Of a DNA stretch of 32,316 bases, positions 15,778-22,357 are shown piece after piece. The first letter of the stretch is position 1, and the number at the start of each line of letters is the position of its first letter. The notes beneath the pieces are model-generated. The model searched no databases. It was not told where the DNA came from and saw nothing but the letters and a program-made list of their open reading frames with translations. Source of the DNA: Streptomyces triticagri (GTDB lineage Bacteria > Actinomycetota > Actinomycetes > Streptomycetales > Streptomycetaceae); assembly GCF_003429565.1 (NCBI RefSeq), contig NZ_QUAK01000046.1, positions 17,915-50,230 on the forward strand. The letters run 5' to 3'. Both the position numbers and the translations under genes were made by a program.

Positions 15778-16764
15778 GTGCGCCGACGTTCCCTGCTTCT
15801 CGCCGTTCCCGCCGGACTGCTCACGCTTGCCGGCTGCGGTGACGACGAGGCCGACAAGTCCAAGGCCAAGTCCAGCAAGAGCCCTTCCGAGTCCAAGGCG
15901 CCCAACGCGAAGATCGTGGCCGGGCCGCTGCCGGAGGTCACCAAGGGCACCAAGTTCGGTGACAAGCCGACCGTCGCGAAGGGCCCGGGCAAGCCGTCGA
16001 AGGATCTCGCGGTGAAGACGCTGATCGCGGGCGACGGCGGCAAGGTCGTCAAGGGCGACTATCTGCAGGCGGACTATCTGGGCCAGATCTGGGACACGGC
16101 CAAGGTGTTCGACAACTCCTACGACCGTGGCAAGCCGGCCGCGTTCCCGATCGGGACGGGCAAGGTCATCCCGGGCTGGGACCAGGGCCTGGTGGGCAAG
16201 AAGATCGGCAGCCGGGTGCAGTTGGCGATCCCGCCGGCGCTCGGGTACGGCAAGCAGGGCAATCCGCAGGGCGGTATCAAGGGCACCGACACCCTGGTGT
16301 TCGTGGTCGACATCGTCGGCACCTTCAACGGCAAGAGCTCCGCCAAGGGCAAAGAGGTCGCGCAGAGCAACATCGACCTGCCGAAGGTCGGCACGAACAC
16401 GGACGGCAAGGCCCCCAAGATCGACGTCCCCAAGAAGGACGCTCCGAAGAAGCTGGTGTCCAGCTATGTGATCGAGGGGGACGGCCCGGAGCTCAAGGAG
16501 TCCGACGGCGTCCTGGTCCAGTACAAGGGCGTGCTGTGGGACGGCGGCAAGGAGTTCGACTCGACGTACAAGCGTGGCGAGCTGGCGCAGTTCATGCTGT
16601 CGCAGGTCGTCAAGGGCTGGTCGCAGGGCCTGAAGGGCAAGAAGGCCGGCAGCCGGGTGCTGATCGTGGTGCCGCCGGACCTCGGCTACGGCGACAAGAA
16701 GCAGCAGGGCATCCCGGCCAACTCCACGCTGGTCTTCACCGTCGACATCCTGGCCGCTCTGTAA
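15778..16764 (+). CDS. Secreted lipoprotein with two FKBP-type peptidyl-prolyl isomerase domains
   Basis: A 328-aa predicted lipoprotein. Basic MRRRS, then LLLAVPAGLLTLAGC with lipobox LAGC, give lipid attachment at the cysteine. A Lys/Ser-rich linker and two FKBP domains follow: the first around SYDRGKPAAFPIGTGKVIPGWDQGLVGKKIGSRVQLAIPPALGYG, the second around TYKRGELAQFMLSQVVKGWSQGLKGKKAGSRVLIVVPPDLGYG. Both keep the core GWxQGLxGKKxGSR; the second has FMLSQVV where the usual F-x-IG-x-G-x-VI is, so its active site may be weaker. It probably folds exported proteins. The GTG at 15778 is preferred, with GAGG as ribosome site; ATG 15763 and 15766 are in-frame alternatives without one. A cytoplasmic FKBP gene follows 43 bp on. 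Confidence 0.9.
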   Translation: MRRRSLLLAVPAGLLTLAGCGDDEADKSKAKSSKSPSESKAPNAKIVAGPLPEVTKGTKFGDKPTVAKGPGKPSKDLAVKTLIAGDGGKVVKGDYLQADYLGQIWDTAKVFDNSYDRGKPAAFPIGTGKVIPGWDQGLVGKKIGSRVQLAIPPALGYGKQGNPQGGIKGTDTLVFVVDIVGTFNGKSSAKGKEVAQSNIDLPKVGTNTDGKAPKIDVPKKDAPKKLVSSYVIEGDGPELKESDGVLVQYKGVLWDGGKEFDSTYKRGELAQFMLSQVVKGWSQGLKGKKAGSRVLIVVPPDLGYGDKKQQGIPANSTLVFTVDILAAL

Positions 16765-16807
16765 GACTGTCCCGGTTGCCCATCCGCAGAAGAGCACAGG
16801 AGCACGT

Positions 16808-17182
16808 GTGAGCATCGACAAGCCCGAGGTCGACTTCCCCGGCGGCGAGCCGCCGGCCGATCTCGAGATCAAGGACATCTGGGAAGGCGACGGCCCCGAG
16901 GCCAAGGCGGGCGACACCGTCCAGGTCCACTACGTGGGTGTGTCCTTCTCGTCCGGCGAGGAGTTCGACGCCAGTTGGAACCGCGGTACGCCGCTGGCGT
17001 TCCAGCTCGGTGCCGGCCAGGTCATCAGCGGCTGGGACCAGGGCGTCCAGGGCATGAAGGTGGGCGGTCGCCGTCAGCTGACGATCCCGCCGCACCTGGC
17101 CTACGGAGACCGTGGCGCCGGCGGCGGCCGGATCGCTCCCGGCGAGACGCTGATCTTCGTCTGCGATCTCGTCTCCGTCTGA
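16808..17182 (+). CDS. Cytoplasmic FKBP-type peptidyl-prolyl cis-trans isomerase
   Basis: A single-domain 124-aa FKBP. Active-site positions are intact: VHYVGV (Y), EEFDASW (F, D), PLAFQLGAGQVISGWDQGVQGMKVGGRR (F, V-I, W), AYGDRGAGGGRIAPGETLIFVCDL (Y, I, F). No signal peptide is seen. It should accelerate Xaa-Pro isomerisation during folding. The GTG at 16808 has AGGAG upstream. It is probably cotranscribed with the preceding lipoprotein. A perfect hairpin follows 18 bp after the stop. The same paired FKBP arrangement next to pafA exists in other Streptomyces, as I recall. Confidence 0.93.
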   Translation: MSIDKPEVDFPGGEPPADLEIKDIWEGDGPEAKAGDTVQVHYVGVSFSSGEEFDASWNRGTPLAFQLGAGQVISGWDQGVQGMKVGGRRQLTIPPHLAYGDRGAGGGRIAPGETLIFVCDLVSV

Positions 17183-17200
17183 GTACCGGTTGGAGGCGGG

Positions 17201-17225
17201 ACCGGCCCGGGTGGCCCGGGCCGGT
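17201..17225 (+). terminator. Terminator after the FKBP gene
   Basis: A perfect 11-bp GC stem, ACCGGCCCGGG (17201-17211) with its complement at 17215-17225, and a 3-base loop. No T-run. Confidence 0.7.
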
Positions 17226-17289
17226 GCGCCGGACGGTCGGGGCCCTCGCCTCCTCCTTGGGTTCAAGGGGCGGTGGGGGCCCTCGGCTT

Positions 17290-17317
17290 TTGTCGCGACA
17301 CCCCGGGGCGGTACGGT
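17290..17317 (+). promoter_or_regulatory. Candidate promoter of pafB-pafC
   Basis: TTGTCG (17290-17295), a 16-base spacer and TACGGT (17312-17317), in the 177-bp gap after the FKBP terminator. The leader would be about 35 nt and contains GGAAGG. The TTGTC stands at the normal -35 distance, not at the shorter PafBC distance, so self-activation is not suggested. Confidence 0.42.
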
Positions 17318-17359
17318 CGACGGTCCAGGAGCGCTCTTTGGGGAAGGTGTAGGTCGTCG

Positions 17360-18316
17360 ATGGCGATTGCCAAGGCCGAGCGGCTGATGAATCTGGCGCT
17401 GTGCCTGCTCGGCACGCGACGGCCGCTGAGCAAGCGCGAGTTGCGCGGTTCGATCGAGGCCTACCTGGAGGCCGCTTCGGACGAGGCCTTCAACCGGATG
17501 TTCGAGCGGGACAAGGACGATCTGCGCGAGCTCGGCCTGGTCATCGAGACCGTGGAGAGCCTGGACGGCGAGACCGGATATCTGGCCCGCCGCGACAGCA
17601 ACCGGCTGCCGCCCGTCACCCTCGACGCGGAGGAGGCCGCCGCGCTGGGCCTGGCCGCCAAGGTGTGGCAGCAGGCGCGCCTGGCGGGCGCGGCCAGTGG
17701 CGCACTGCAGAAGCTGCGTGCGGCCGGGATGCCCGAGGAGGCCGCCGAGCCCCGCGAGACGCACAGCGCCCTCGAGCCGCGTATCCCGGTGCACGAGGCC
17801 GCGTTCGAGCCGCTGATGCTCGCCTGCCGGGACCGCCGGCCCGTCGTCTTCGACTACCGCAAGGCCACCGCGGCCCGGCCCGCCACCCGGCATGTGGAGC
17901 CCTGGGCACTGGAGTGCTGGCGCGGCCACTGGTATCTGGCCGGCTGGGACACCGACCGCGGCGCGGAGCGCGTCTTCCGGCTCTCCCGGATCACCGGCCG
18001 GGTCCGGTCGAGGGCGGGCCGGTTCACCGCCGAGGTGCCCGATGTCGTGACCGTACGGGAGACGGTGGCCGGTTGGGCCGGGGAGATCGCCGAGCGTTCG
18101 GCGCGAATCCGGCTGCGTACGGGCTCCGGCTATCCGCTGCGCGCCAGGGCCACGGCACAGCGGGAACTCGGGGACGGCTGGGACGAGTTGGAGATCCCGT
18201 ACGGGCACGGCCTGGACGCCTGGCTGGTGGAGTTCGGCCCCGATGTGGTGGTGCTCGAGCCGGCCGAGCTGCGGGCCGAAGTGGTGGACCGGCTGCGCGC
18301 CGTGGCCAAGGACTGA
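17360..18316 (+). CDS. pafB: WYL-domain transcriptional activator PafB
   Basis: One half of the PafBC activator, 318 aa. An N-terminal winged helix-turn-helix (about 1-75, AIAKAERLMNLALCLLGTRRPLSKRELRGSIEAY) is followed by the WYL domain (about 135-225: PVVFDYRKATAARPATRHVEPWALECWRGHWYLAGWDTDRGAERVFRLSRI) and a C-terminal WCX region. In mycobacteria PafB and PafC act together with RNA polymerase as the activator of the LexA/RecA-independent DNA-damage response and have no direct role in pupylation despite the name. The ATG at 17360 matches the family start; GGAAGG lies 12 bases upstream. pafC follows after 18 bp on the same transcript. Here pafBC is separated from pafA by two FKBP genes, whereas in mycobacteria it directly follows pafA. 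Confidence 0.96.
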   Translation: MAIAKAERLMNLALCLLGTRRPLSKRELRGSIEAYLEAASDEAFNRMFERDKDDLRELGLVIETVESLDGETGYLARRDSNRLPPVTLDAEEAAALGLAAKVWQQARLAGAASGALQKLRAAGMPEEAAEPRETHSALEPRIPVHEAAFEPLMLACRDRRPVVFDYRKATAARPATRHVEPWALECWRGHWYLAGWDTDRGAERVFRLSRITGRVRSRAGRFTAEVPDVVTVRETVAGWAGEIAERSARIRLRTGSGYPLRARATAQRELGDGWDELEIPYGHGLDAWLVEFGPDVVVLEPAELRAEVVDRLRAVAKD

Positions 18317-18334
18317 GGGGGAGACCGAGCGGAC

Positions 18335-19300
18335 ATGGCCGCGAACGCGATCGACCAGACCAGGCGGATGCTGTCCCTGGTGACCTATCTGCGCGAGCGC
18401 CCCGGCGCCCGGGTGGGAGATGTCGCCCGGGCCTTCGGTGTGACCGAGGACGAGCTGATCTCCGACCTGGACGTACTGCCGTTGTGCGGGACGAGCTTCC
18501 GAGGCGGTGATCTGCTCGACATCGACACCGACGGCGAGCGGATCTGGTGGCACAACCCGGACGATGTGGCGGCCCCGCTGCGCCTGGCCGCGGACGAGGC
18601 GACCGCGTTGCTGGTCGCGGCCCGTGCGGTCGCGACGCTGCCGGGCCTGCGCGAGGGCGACCGGGAGGCGCTGGTGCGGGCCACGGCCAAGCTGGAGGCC
18701 GCGGCCGGCGAGGCGGCCGGTGCCAGTGACCGCCTCTCGGTGACCTTCGAGTCGGAGGGCGGGGTGTTCGCCGAGGTCGACCGGGCCATCTCCGAGCGCC
18801 GCAGGCTCTGGCTGAAGTACTACTCGCCGGCCCGCGACGAACTGGCCGAGCGTGAGGTGGACCCGATCCGGCTCTTCGCCCTCGGGCACACGTACATGGA
18901 GGCCTGGTGTCTGCGCTCGGAGGCGCGGCGCACCTTCCGGCTCGACCGGGTGGCCGAGATCCGGATCCTCGACGAGGCGGCGGCTCCGCCCGAGCTGGAG
19001 CTGCGGGACCTGTCCGAGGGGCTTGTGCAGCCGTCGGCCGACGACCCGGAGGTCGTCATCGAGGTCGGGCCGTCGGGCCGCTGGGTCGCCGAGTACTACC
19101 CGCACGACAGCGCGCAGGACACGCCGGACGGTGGTCTGCGCATCACCCTGCGCACCCCCGATCCGGCGTCGCTGCGGCGCCTCGCGCTGCGGCTCGGCCG
19201 GGACGGGCGGATCGTGTCGCCGCCCGAGCTCGCCGAGAGCGCCCAGCGCGCGGCGACGGATGCGCTGGCCGCCTACGAGGAACAGGGAGAGCCGGTATGA
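18335..19300 (+). CDS. pafC: WYL-domain transcriptional activator PafC
   Basis: Partner of PafB, 321 aa, with the same layout: winged helix (about 1-75, IDQTRRMLSLVTYLRERPGARVGDVARAFGVTEDELISDLDVL), WYL domain (about 145-220: ERRRLWLKYYSPARDELAEREVDPIRLFALGHTYMEAWCLRSEARRTFRLDRV) and WCX region. The WYL domain is thought to sense a damage-related ligand, reported as single-stranded DNA for the mycobacterial complex (recalled). The ATG at 18335 has GGGGGAGA upstream. Its TGA overlaps the ATG of the next gene (ATGA), so the small CxxC protein is translationally coupled. Confidence 0.96.
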   Translation: MAANAIDQTRRMLSLVTYLRERPGARVGDVARAFGVTEDELISDLDVLPLCGTSFRGGDLLDIDTDGERIWWHNPDDVAAPLRLAADEATALLVAARAVATLPGLREGDREALVRATAKLEAAAGEAAGASDRLSVTFESEGGVFAEVDRAISERRRLWLKYYSPARDELAEREVDPIRLFALGHTYMEAWCLRSEARRTFRLDRVAEIRILDEAAAPPELELRDLSEGLVQPSADDPEVVIEVGPSGRWVAEYYPHDSAQDTPDGGLRITLRTPDPASLRRLALRLGRDGRIVSPPELAESAQRAATDALAAYEEQGEPV

Positions 19301-19560
19301 CGGTGCTGACGGCGGTGCCCGGCGCGACCCGCGTCCCGGTCCTCTTCCGTGCCGCCTGCCCCGACTGCCGGGCACGCTTCGAGCTGTCGGCGGGCGCGCT
19401 GCGGCTCGCGATAGGGGCGAGCCGGCGCACCACGTTCTACTCGTTCACCTGCCCGGAGTGCGGAGTCGCGGTCCGCAAGCCGGCCGGGGAGCGGATCGTC
19501 GAACTCCTCACCGGCGGCGGGGTACGGACCCTGCGTCTGCACTCCGGCGTCAAGGCCTAG
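19297..19560 (+). CDS. Small CxxC zinc-ribbon-like protein coupled to pafC
   Basis: An 87-aa protein that I do not recognise. It has two cysteine pairs, ACPDCRARFELS (about 20-30) and FTCPECGVAVRKPAGERIVELL (about 50-70), which should form one zinc ribbon of about 30 residues. The ATG at 19297 overlaps the pafC stop (ATGA), with GGGAGA upstream, so it is made together with PafC. A role as an accessory of PafBC or of RNA polymerase would be a guess. Its TAG stop lies inside the stem of a terminator hairpin. Confidence 0.8.
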   Translation: MTVLTAVPGATRVPVLFRAACPDCRARFELSAGALRLAIGASRRTTFYSFTCPECGVAVRKPAGERIVELLTGGGVRTLRLHSGVKA

Positions 19561-19578
19561 GGGGACGCGCCCCCTAGG
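19556..19578 (+). terminator. Terminator of the pafB-pafC operon
   Basis: A perfect 9-bp stem CCTAGGGGG (19556-19564) with CCCCCTAGG (19570-19578) and a 5-base loop. The stop codon of the upstream gene is part of the stem, so terminating ribosomes would cover it. Confidence 0.65.
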
Positions 19579-19584
19579 GACCCT

Positions 19585-19628
19585 CCCTGCCCGGGCCATG
19601 CTCTAGCCCTGCCCGGGCCATGCTCTAG
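19585..19628 (+). repeat. Perfect 22-bp tandem duplication in a promoter region
   Basis: Positions 19585-19606 and 19607-19628 are identical 22-base copies (each starting CCCTGCCCGGG and ending GCTCTAG), directly adjacent. The second copy supplies the TAG of the -10 of the next gene. The first copy gives TAGCCC at the matching place, so only one functional -10 results. Confidence 0.9.
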
Positions 19629-19631
19629 GGT
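19626..19631 (+). promoter_or_regulatory. -10 element of a leaderless promoter
   Basis: TAGGGT ends 6 bases before the ATG at 19638, created at the end of the second 22-bp repeat copy. There is no ribosome site between. Confidence 0.5.
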
Positions 19632-19637
19632 TGCCGC

Positions 19638-19835
19638 ATGTTCTGGCCCATGCTTGCGATCGTCCTGGGATTCAGCGGTCTCGCCGTGCTCGGGGTGCTC
19701 GCGGTGCGGGTGTTCCTGGAGGTCAGGCGCCTCGGGCAGCAGGTCGCGGCGACCTCGGTGAAGATCAACCGGGCGGCGGAGGACCTGGAGCGGGCGGCGA
19801 CCGATGTGGCCCGAGCGGGCCGCGACACCGTCTGA
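19638..19835 (+). CDS. Small single-pass membrane protein of unknown function
   Basis: A 65-aa protein. A hydrophobic segment covers about residues 2-27 (FWPMLAIVLGFSGLAVLGVLAVRVFLEV), followed by a charged helical or coiled-coil tail (RRLGQQVAATSVKINRAAEDLERAATDVARAG). It resembles the N-terminal part of DUF948-type actinobacterial proteins in layout, which is a weak guess. The start follows a -10 by 6 bases, supporting leaderless translation. It lies 239 bp before tatA; that gap holds possible -10 hexamers (TACGCT at 19911, TACGAT at 19988) but no convincing full promoter. Confidence 0.7.
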   Translation: MFWPMLAIVLGFSGLAVLGVLAVRVFLEVRRLGQQVAATSVKINRAAEDLERAATDVARAGRDTV

Positions 19836-20074
19836 GCGGCCACCGGAGCCGATCCGTCCGGCCCGCGCACGGGGCCTGTCACCTCCGGCACCGGGGCGAG
19901 TACGCTGCAATGACAGTGGTCCCGGGACGAGGTGGGAGCGCAACGGGGAGTATGCACGGGGATTGCCCTGCGTTTACTCCTGCGGGTTACGATCGCTGCC
20001 AAGCCCCGGGGGTCGGACGGACGTCCGGTCACCGCACAAGACACCTGTCGTCTCGGTGAAGAAGGTATTCAGCT

Positions 20075-20368
20075 ATGGGTAGGCTCGGCACCACCGAGAT
20101 CATCCTGATCCTCGTCGTCATCGTGCTGCTGTTCGGCGCCAAGAAGCTGCCGGACATGGCCCGTTCGCTCGGCAAGTCCGCGCGGATCCTCAAGAGCGAG
20201 GCCAAGCAGATGAAGAAGGACGAGTCGCAGACCGCGCCGGCCGACCCGCCGCAGCAGGACGACTCGGACCAGGACCAGTCCGCTCCCCGTACGATCCAGG
20301 CCGCCCCCGGCGACGTGACCAGCTCACGCCCGGTGAACGAGCCGACCGACCGTACGACGCAGCGCTGA
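20075..20368 (+). CDS. tatA: Sec-independent (twin-arginine) translocase subunit TatA
   Basis: A 97-aa pore-forming subunit of the Tat protein export system. A short N-terminal membrane helix (about 6-22, [30 protein letters not shown]) contains the conserved FGxKKLP hinge. An amphipathic helix follows, then a hydrophilic tail rich in Gln, Asp and Pro. The ATG at 20075 has AAGG about 10 bases upstream. tatC follows after 47 bp. The pafBC-tatA-tatC-helY order is shared with mycobacteria (recalled). No tatB is in the window. Confidence 0.96.
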   Translation: MGRLGTTEIILILVVIVLLFGAKKLPDMARSLGKSARILKSEAKQMKKDESQTAPADPPQQDDSDQDQSAPRTIQAAPGDVTSSRPVNEPTDRTTQR

Positions 20369-20415
20369 TCCCGAGCAGGCCCAGGCAGGCCTGCCGCACG
20401 AGATGAGGACGTGGG

Positions 20416-21354
20416 TTGCCCAAGTCTGCCCGCAAGTTGGAGAAGGACCCCGAGGGGCGGATGCCGCTCGCGGACCACTTGCGTGAACTCCGTAACCGGC
20501 TGGCCAAAGGGCTGCTCGCCATCACCGCGGTCACCATCGTGGCCGCGTTCTACAGCGAGGAACTGATGAGGTTCCTCTCCGACCCGGTGCCGCGCTGCGA
20601 GGGCGGCCTGGGCGAGACCACCGGCGGCAGCTGCGCCGTGGTCTCCTTCAACACGCTGCTCTCCCCGTTCACCACGACGGTCAAGGTCAGCCTCATGGCC
20701 GGCATCATCGTGGCCAGCCCGGTGTGGCTGTACCAGCTGTGGGCGTTCGTCGCGCCGGGCCTGCACAAGAGCGAGAAGCGGTACACGTACTCCTTCGTCG
20801 CCGCCGCCGTGCCGCTGTTCGCGGGCGGCGCCTATCTCGCCTATCTGATCCTGCCGATCAGCATGAAGGTGCTGCTCGGCATCACGCCCGACGGCTCGGC
20901 GAACATCCTCGCCCTGGACGACCTGCTCGACTTCACGGTCCGCATGGTGCTCGTCTTCGGCCTCGCCTTCGAGCTGCCGCTGCTCCTGGTGATGCTGAAC
21001 ATGACCGGGATCGTGACCGGCCGCCGCATGGCCGGCTGGTGGCGGGGCGTCGTGATGGGCGTCTTCATCTTCGGCGCGGTCGCCACCCCCACCACCGACC
21101 CCGTCGGCATGATCGCCCTCGCCGGGCCGATCATCGTGCTCTACTTCATGGCCGTCGGCTTCTCGCTGCTCAACGACCGGCGCCGGCACCGCAACAACCC
21201 CGACGCCGAGCTCAGCGACGACGAGGCCTCCGACATCGACCTCACGCCCTCGGACGTCGACGACGACACGGCCGTACCGGCGGCCCGCGCGCTGCCCGAG
21301 CAGGCGAGCTCCGACAAGGACCGCCGGCTGAACGGTTTCGACGACGTCACCTGA
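20416..21354 (+). CDS. tatC: Sec-independent protein translocase subunit TatC
   Basis: A 312-aa polytopic membrane protein, the twin-arginine signal receptor. The conserved cytoplasmic N-terminus DHLRELRNRL is followed by six hydrophobic segments and signature motifs (SPVWLYQLWAFVAPGLHKSEKRY, FGLAFELPLLLVMLN, FIFGAVATPTTDPVGM). The C-terminal ~60 residues are a charged acidic tail. It starts with TTG at 20416; GAGGAC lies 7 bases upstream, and the resulting MPKSARKLEKDPEGRMPL agrees with the family. It is cotranscribed with tatA. Confidence 0.96.
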   Translation: MPKSARKLEKDPEGRMPLADHLRELRNRLAKGLLAITAVTIVAAFYSEELMRFLSDPVPRCEGGLGETTGGSCAVVSFNTLLSPFTTTVKVSLMAGIIVASPVWLYQLWAFVAPGLHKSEKRYTYSFVAAAVPLFAGGAYLAYLILPISMKVLLGITPDGSANILALDDLLDFTVRMVLVFGLAFELPLLLVMLNMTGIVTGRRMAGWWRGVVMGVFIFGAVATPTTDPVGMIALAGPIIVLYFMAVGFSLLNDRRRHRNNPDAELSDDEASDIDLTPSDVDDDTAVPAARALPEQASSDKDRRLNGFDDVT

Positions 21355-21365
21355 GCTTGTAGGGT
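21337..21365 (+). promoter_or_regulatory. Candidate promoter of the lipid kinase gene
   Basis: TTCGAC (21337-21342), 17 bases, TAGGGT (21360-21365), overlapping the end of tatC. The predicted leader is about 28 nt. Confidence 0.4.
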
Positions 21366-21399
21366 CCTCGCGCACACGTACCGTACGGGGGGACCCTCA

Positions 21400-22290
21400 G
21401 TGACCAGCGACGTCACCCTTTTCGTCAATCCCACCGCGGGGCGCGGCCGGGGCGCCCGAGCGGCGCAGCCGGCCGCTGCCGCACTCCGGGCCGCCGGATT
21501 CTCCGTGCGTACCGTGCTCGGCACGGACGCCGCCGACGCCCTGACGCGGGCGCGGGAGGCCGTACGGGACGGCACCGGGGCGCTGATAGCCGTCGGCGGC
21601 GACGGCATGGCGAATCTGGCGCTGCAGGCCGTGGCCGGCACCCGCACCCCACTCGGCCTGGTCGCCGTCGGCACCGGAAACGACTACGCCCGCGCACTCG
21701 GCCTGCCGGTGCTCGCACCCGAGGAGGCCGGGCGGGCCGCCGCCGAGGCACTCAAGGGCGCCCGGCTGCGCGAGCTCGACCTGGGGCGGATCGGCGATCG
21801 CTGGTTCGGTTCGGTGCTCGCGACGGGCTTCGACTCGCGGGTGAACGACCGGGGCAACCGCATGCGGTGGCCGCGCGGCCGCTTCAAGTACGACCTGGCG
21901 ATCCTCGCCGAACTCGCCACCTTCAAACCGACACCGTTCCGTATCGCGCTCGACGACGGCCCGGTGCGCGACATCGACGCCACCCTCATCGCGGTCGGCA
22001 ACGGCACCTCGTACGGCGGGGGCATGCGGATCTGCGCGGACGCGGAGATGGACGACGGGCTCTTCGACATCACGGTCGTCGGCGACTGCAGCCGTACGAC
22101 GCTCCTGAAGGTCTTCCCGAAGGTCTACAAGGGCACGCATCTCAGCCACCCGAAGGTCACCGTGCACCGGGCCGCGAAGATATCCCTGGAGGCGGCCGCG
22201 ACCACCGGATACGCGGACGGCGAGCCGCTCGGCCCGCTGCCGCTGACCGCCGAGTGCGTGCCGGGGGCGGTCGGCGTGCTCGTCCCGTAG
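21400..22290 (+). CDS. Diacylglycerol kinase-family lipid kinase
   Basis: A 296-aa soluble enzyme of the DAGK/sphingosine kinase catalytic family. The N-terminal motif VTLFVNPTAGRGRG and the nucleotide-binding motif AVGGDGMANLAL (about 65-76) are intact, as is GTGNDYARALGLP (about 92-104). The C-terminal beta domain includes GNGTSYGGGMRICADAEMDDGLFDI and YADGEPLGPLP. It should phosphorylate a lipid such as diacylglycerol; the true substrate is not settled by sequence. The GTG at 21400 follows a GGGGGGA stretch. helY starts 68 bp later from its own promoter. Confidence 0.93.
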   Translation: MTSDVTLFVNPTAGRGRGARAAQPAAAALRAAGFSVRTVLGTDAADALTRAREAVRDGTGALIAVGGDGMANLALQAVAGTRTPLGLVAVGTGNDYARALGLPVLAPEEAGRAAAEALKGARLRELDLGRIGDRWFGSVLATGFDSRVNDRGNRMRWPRGRFKYDLAILAELATFKPTPFRIALDDGPVRDIDATLIAVGNGTSYGGGMRICADAEMDDGLFDITVVGDCSRTTLLKVFPKVYKGTHLSHPKVTVHRAAKISLEAAATTGYADGEPLGPLPLTAECVPGAVGVLVP

Positions 22291-22324
22291 GGCGTGCCCG
22301 GTGCGTGGATGAAGACAGCGACCT

Positions 22325-22347
22325 GTGTCAGCGGTGGCGGGTAGGCT
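22325..22347 (+). promoter_or_regulatory. PafBC/RecA-NDp-like promoter of helY
   Basis: GTGTCAGCG (22325-22333), 8 bases, TAGGCT (22342-22347). The consensus is TTGTCRGTG-N8-TANNNT; 7 of 9 upstream positions match, including TGTCAG, and the spacing is exact. The -10 ends 10 bases before the ATG at 22358, so the leader is only a few bases. Confidence 0.6.
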
Positions 22348-22357
22348 CGAAGGCAAG

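Noticed and set aside
17290..17317. TTGTCG upstream of pafB as a self-activating PafBC site
   Set aside because: It lies 16 bases from the -10, as in an ordinary -35. The PafBC element would have to be 5 bases closer.
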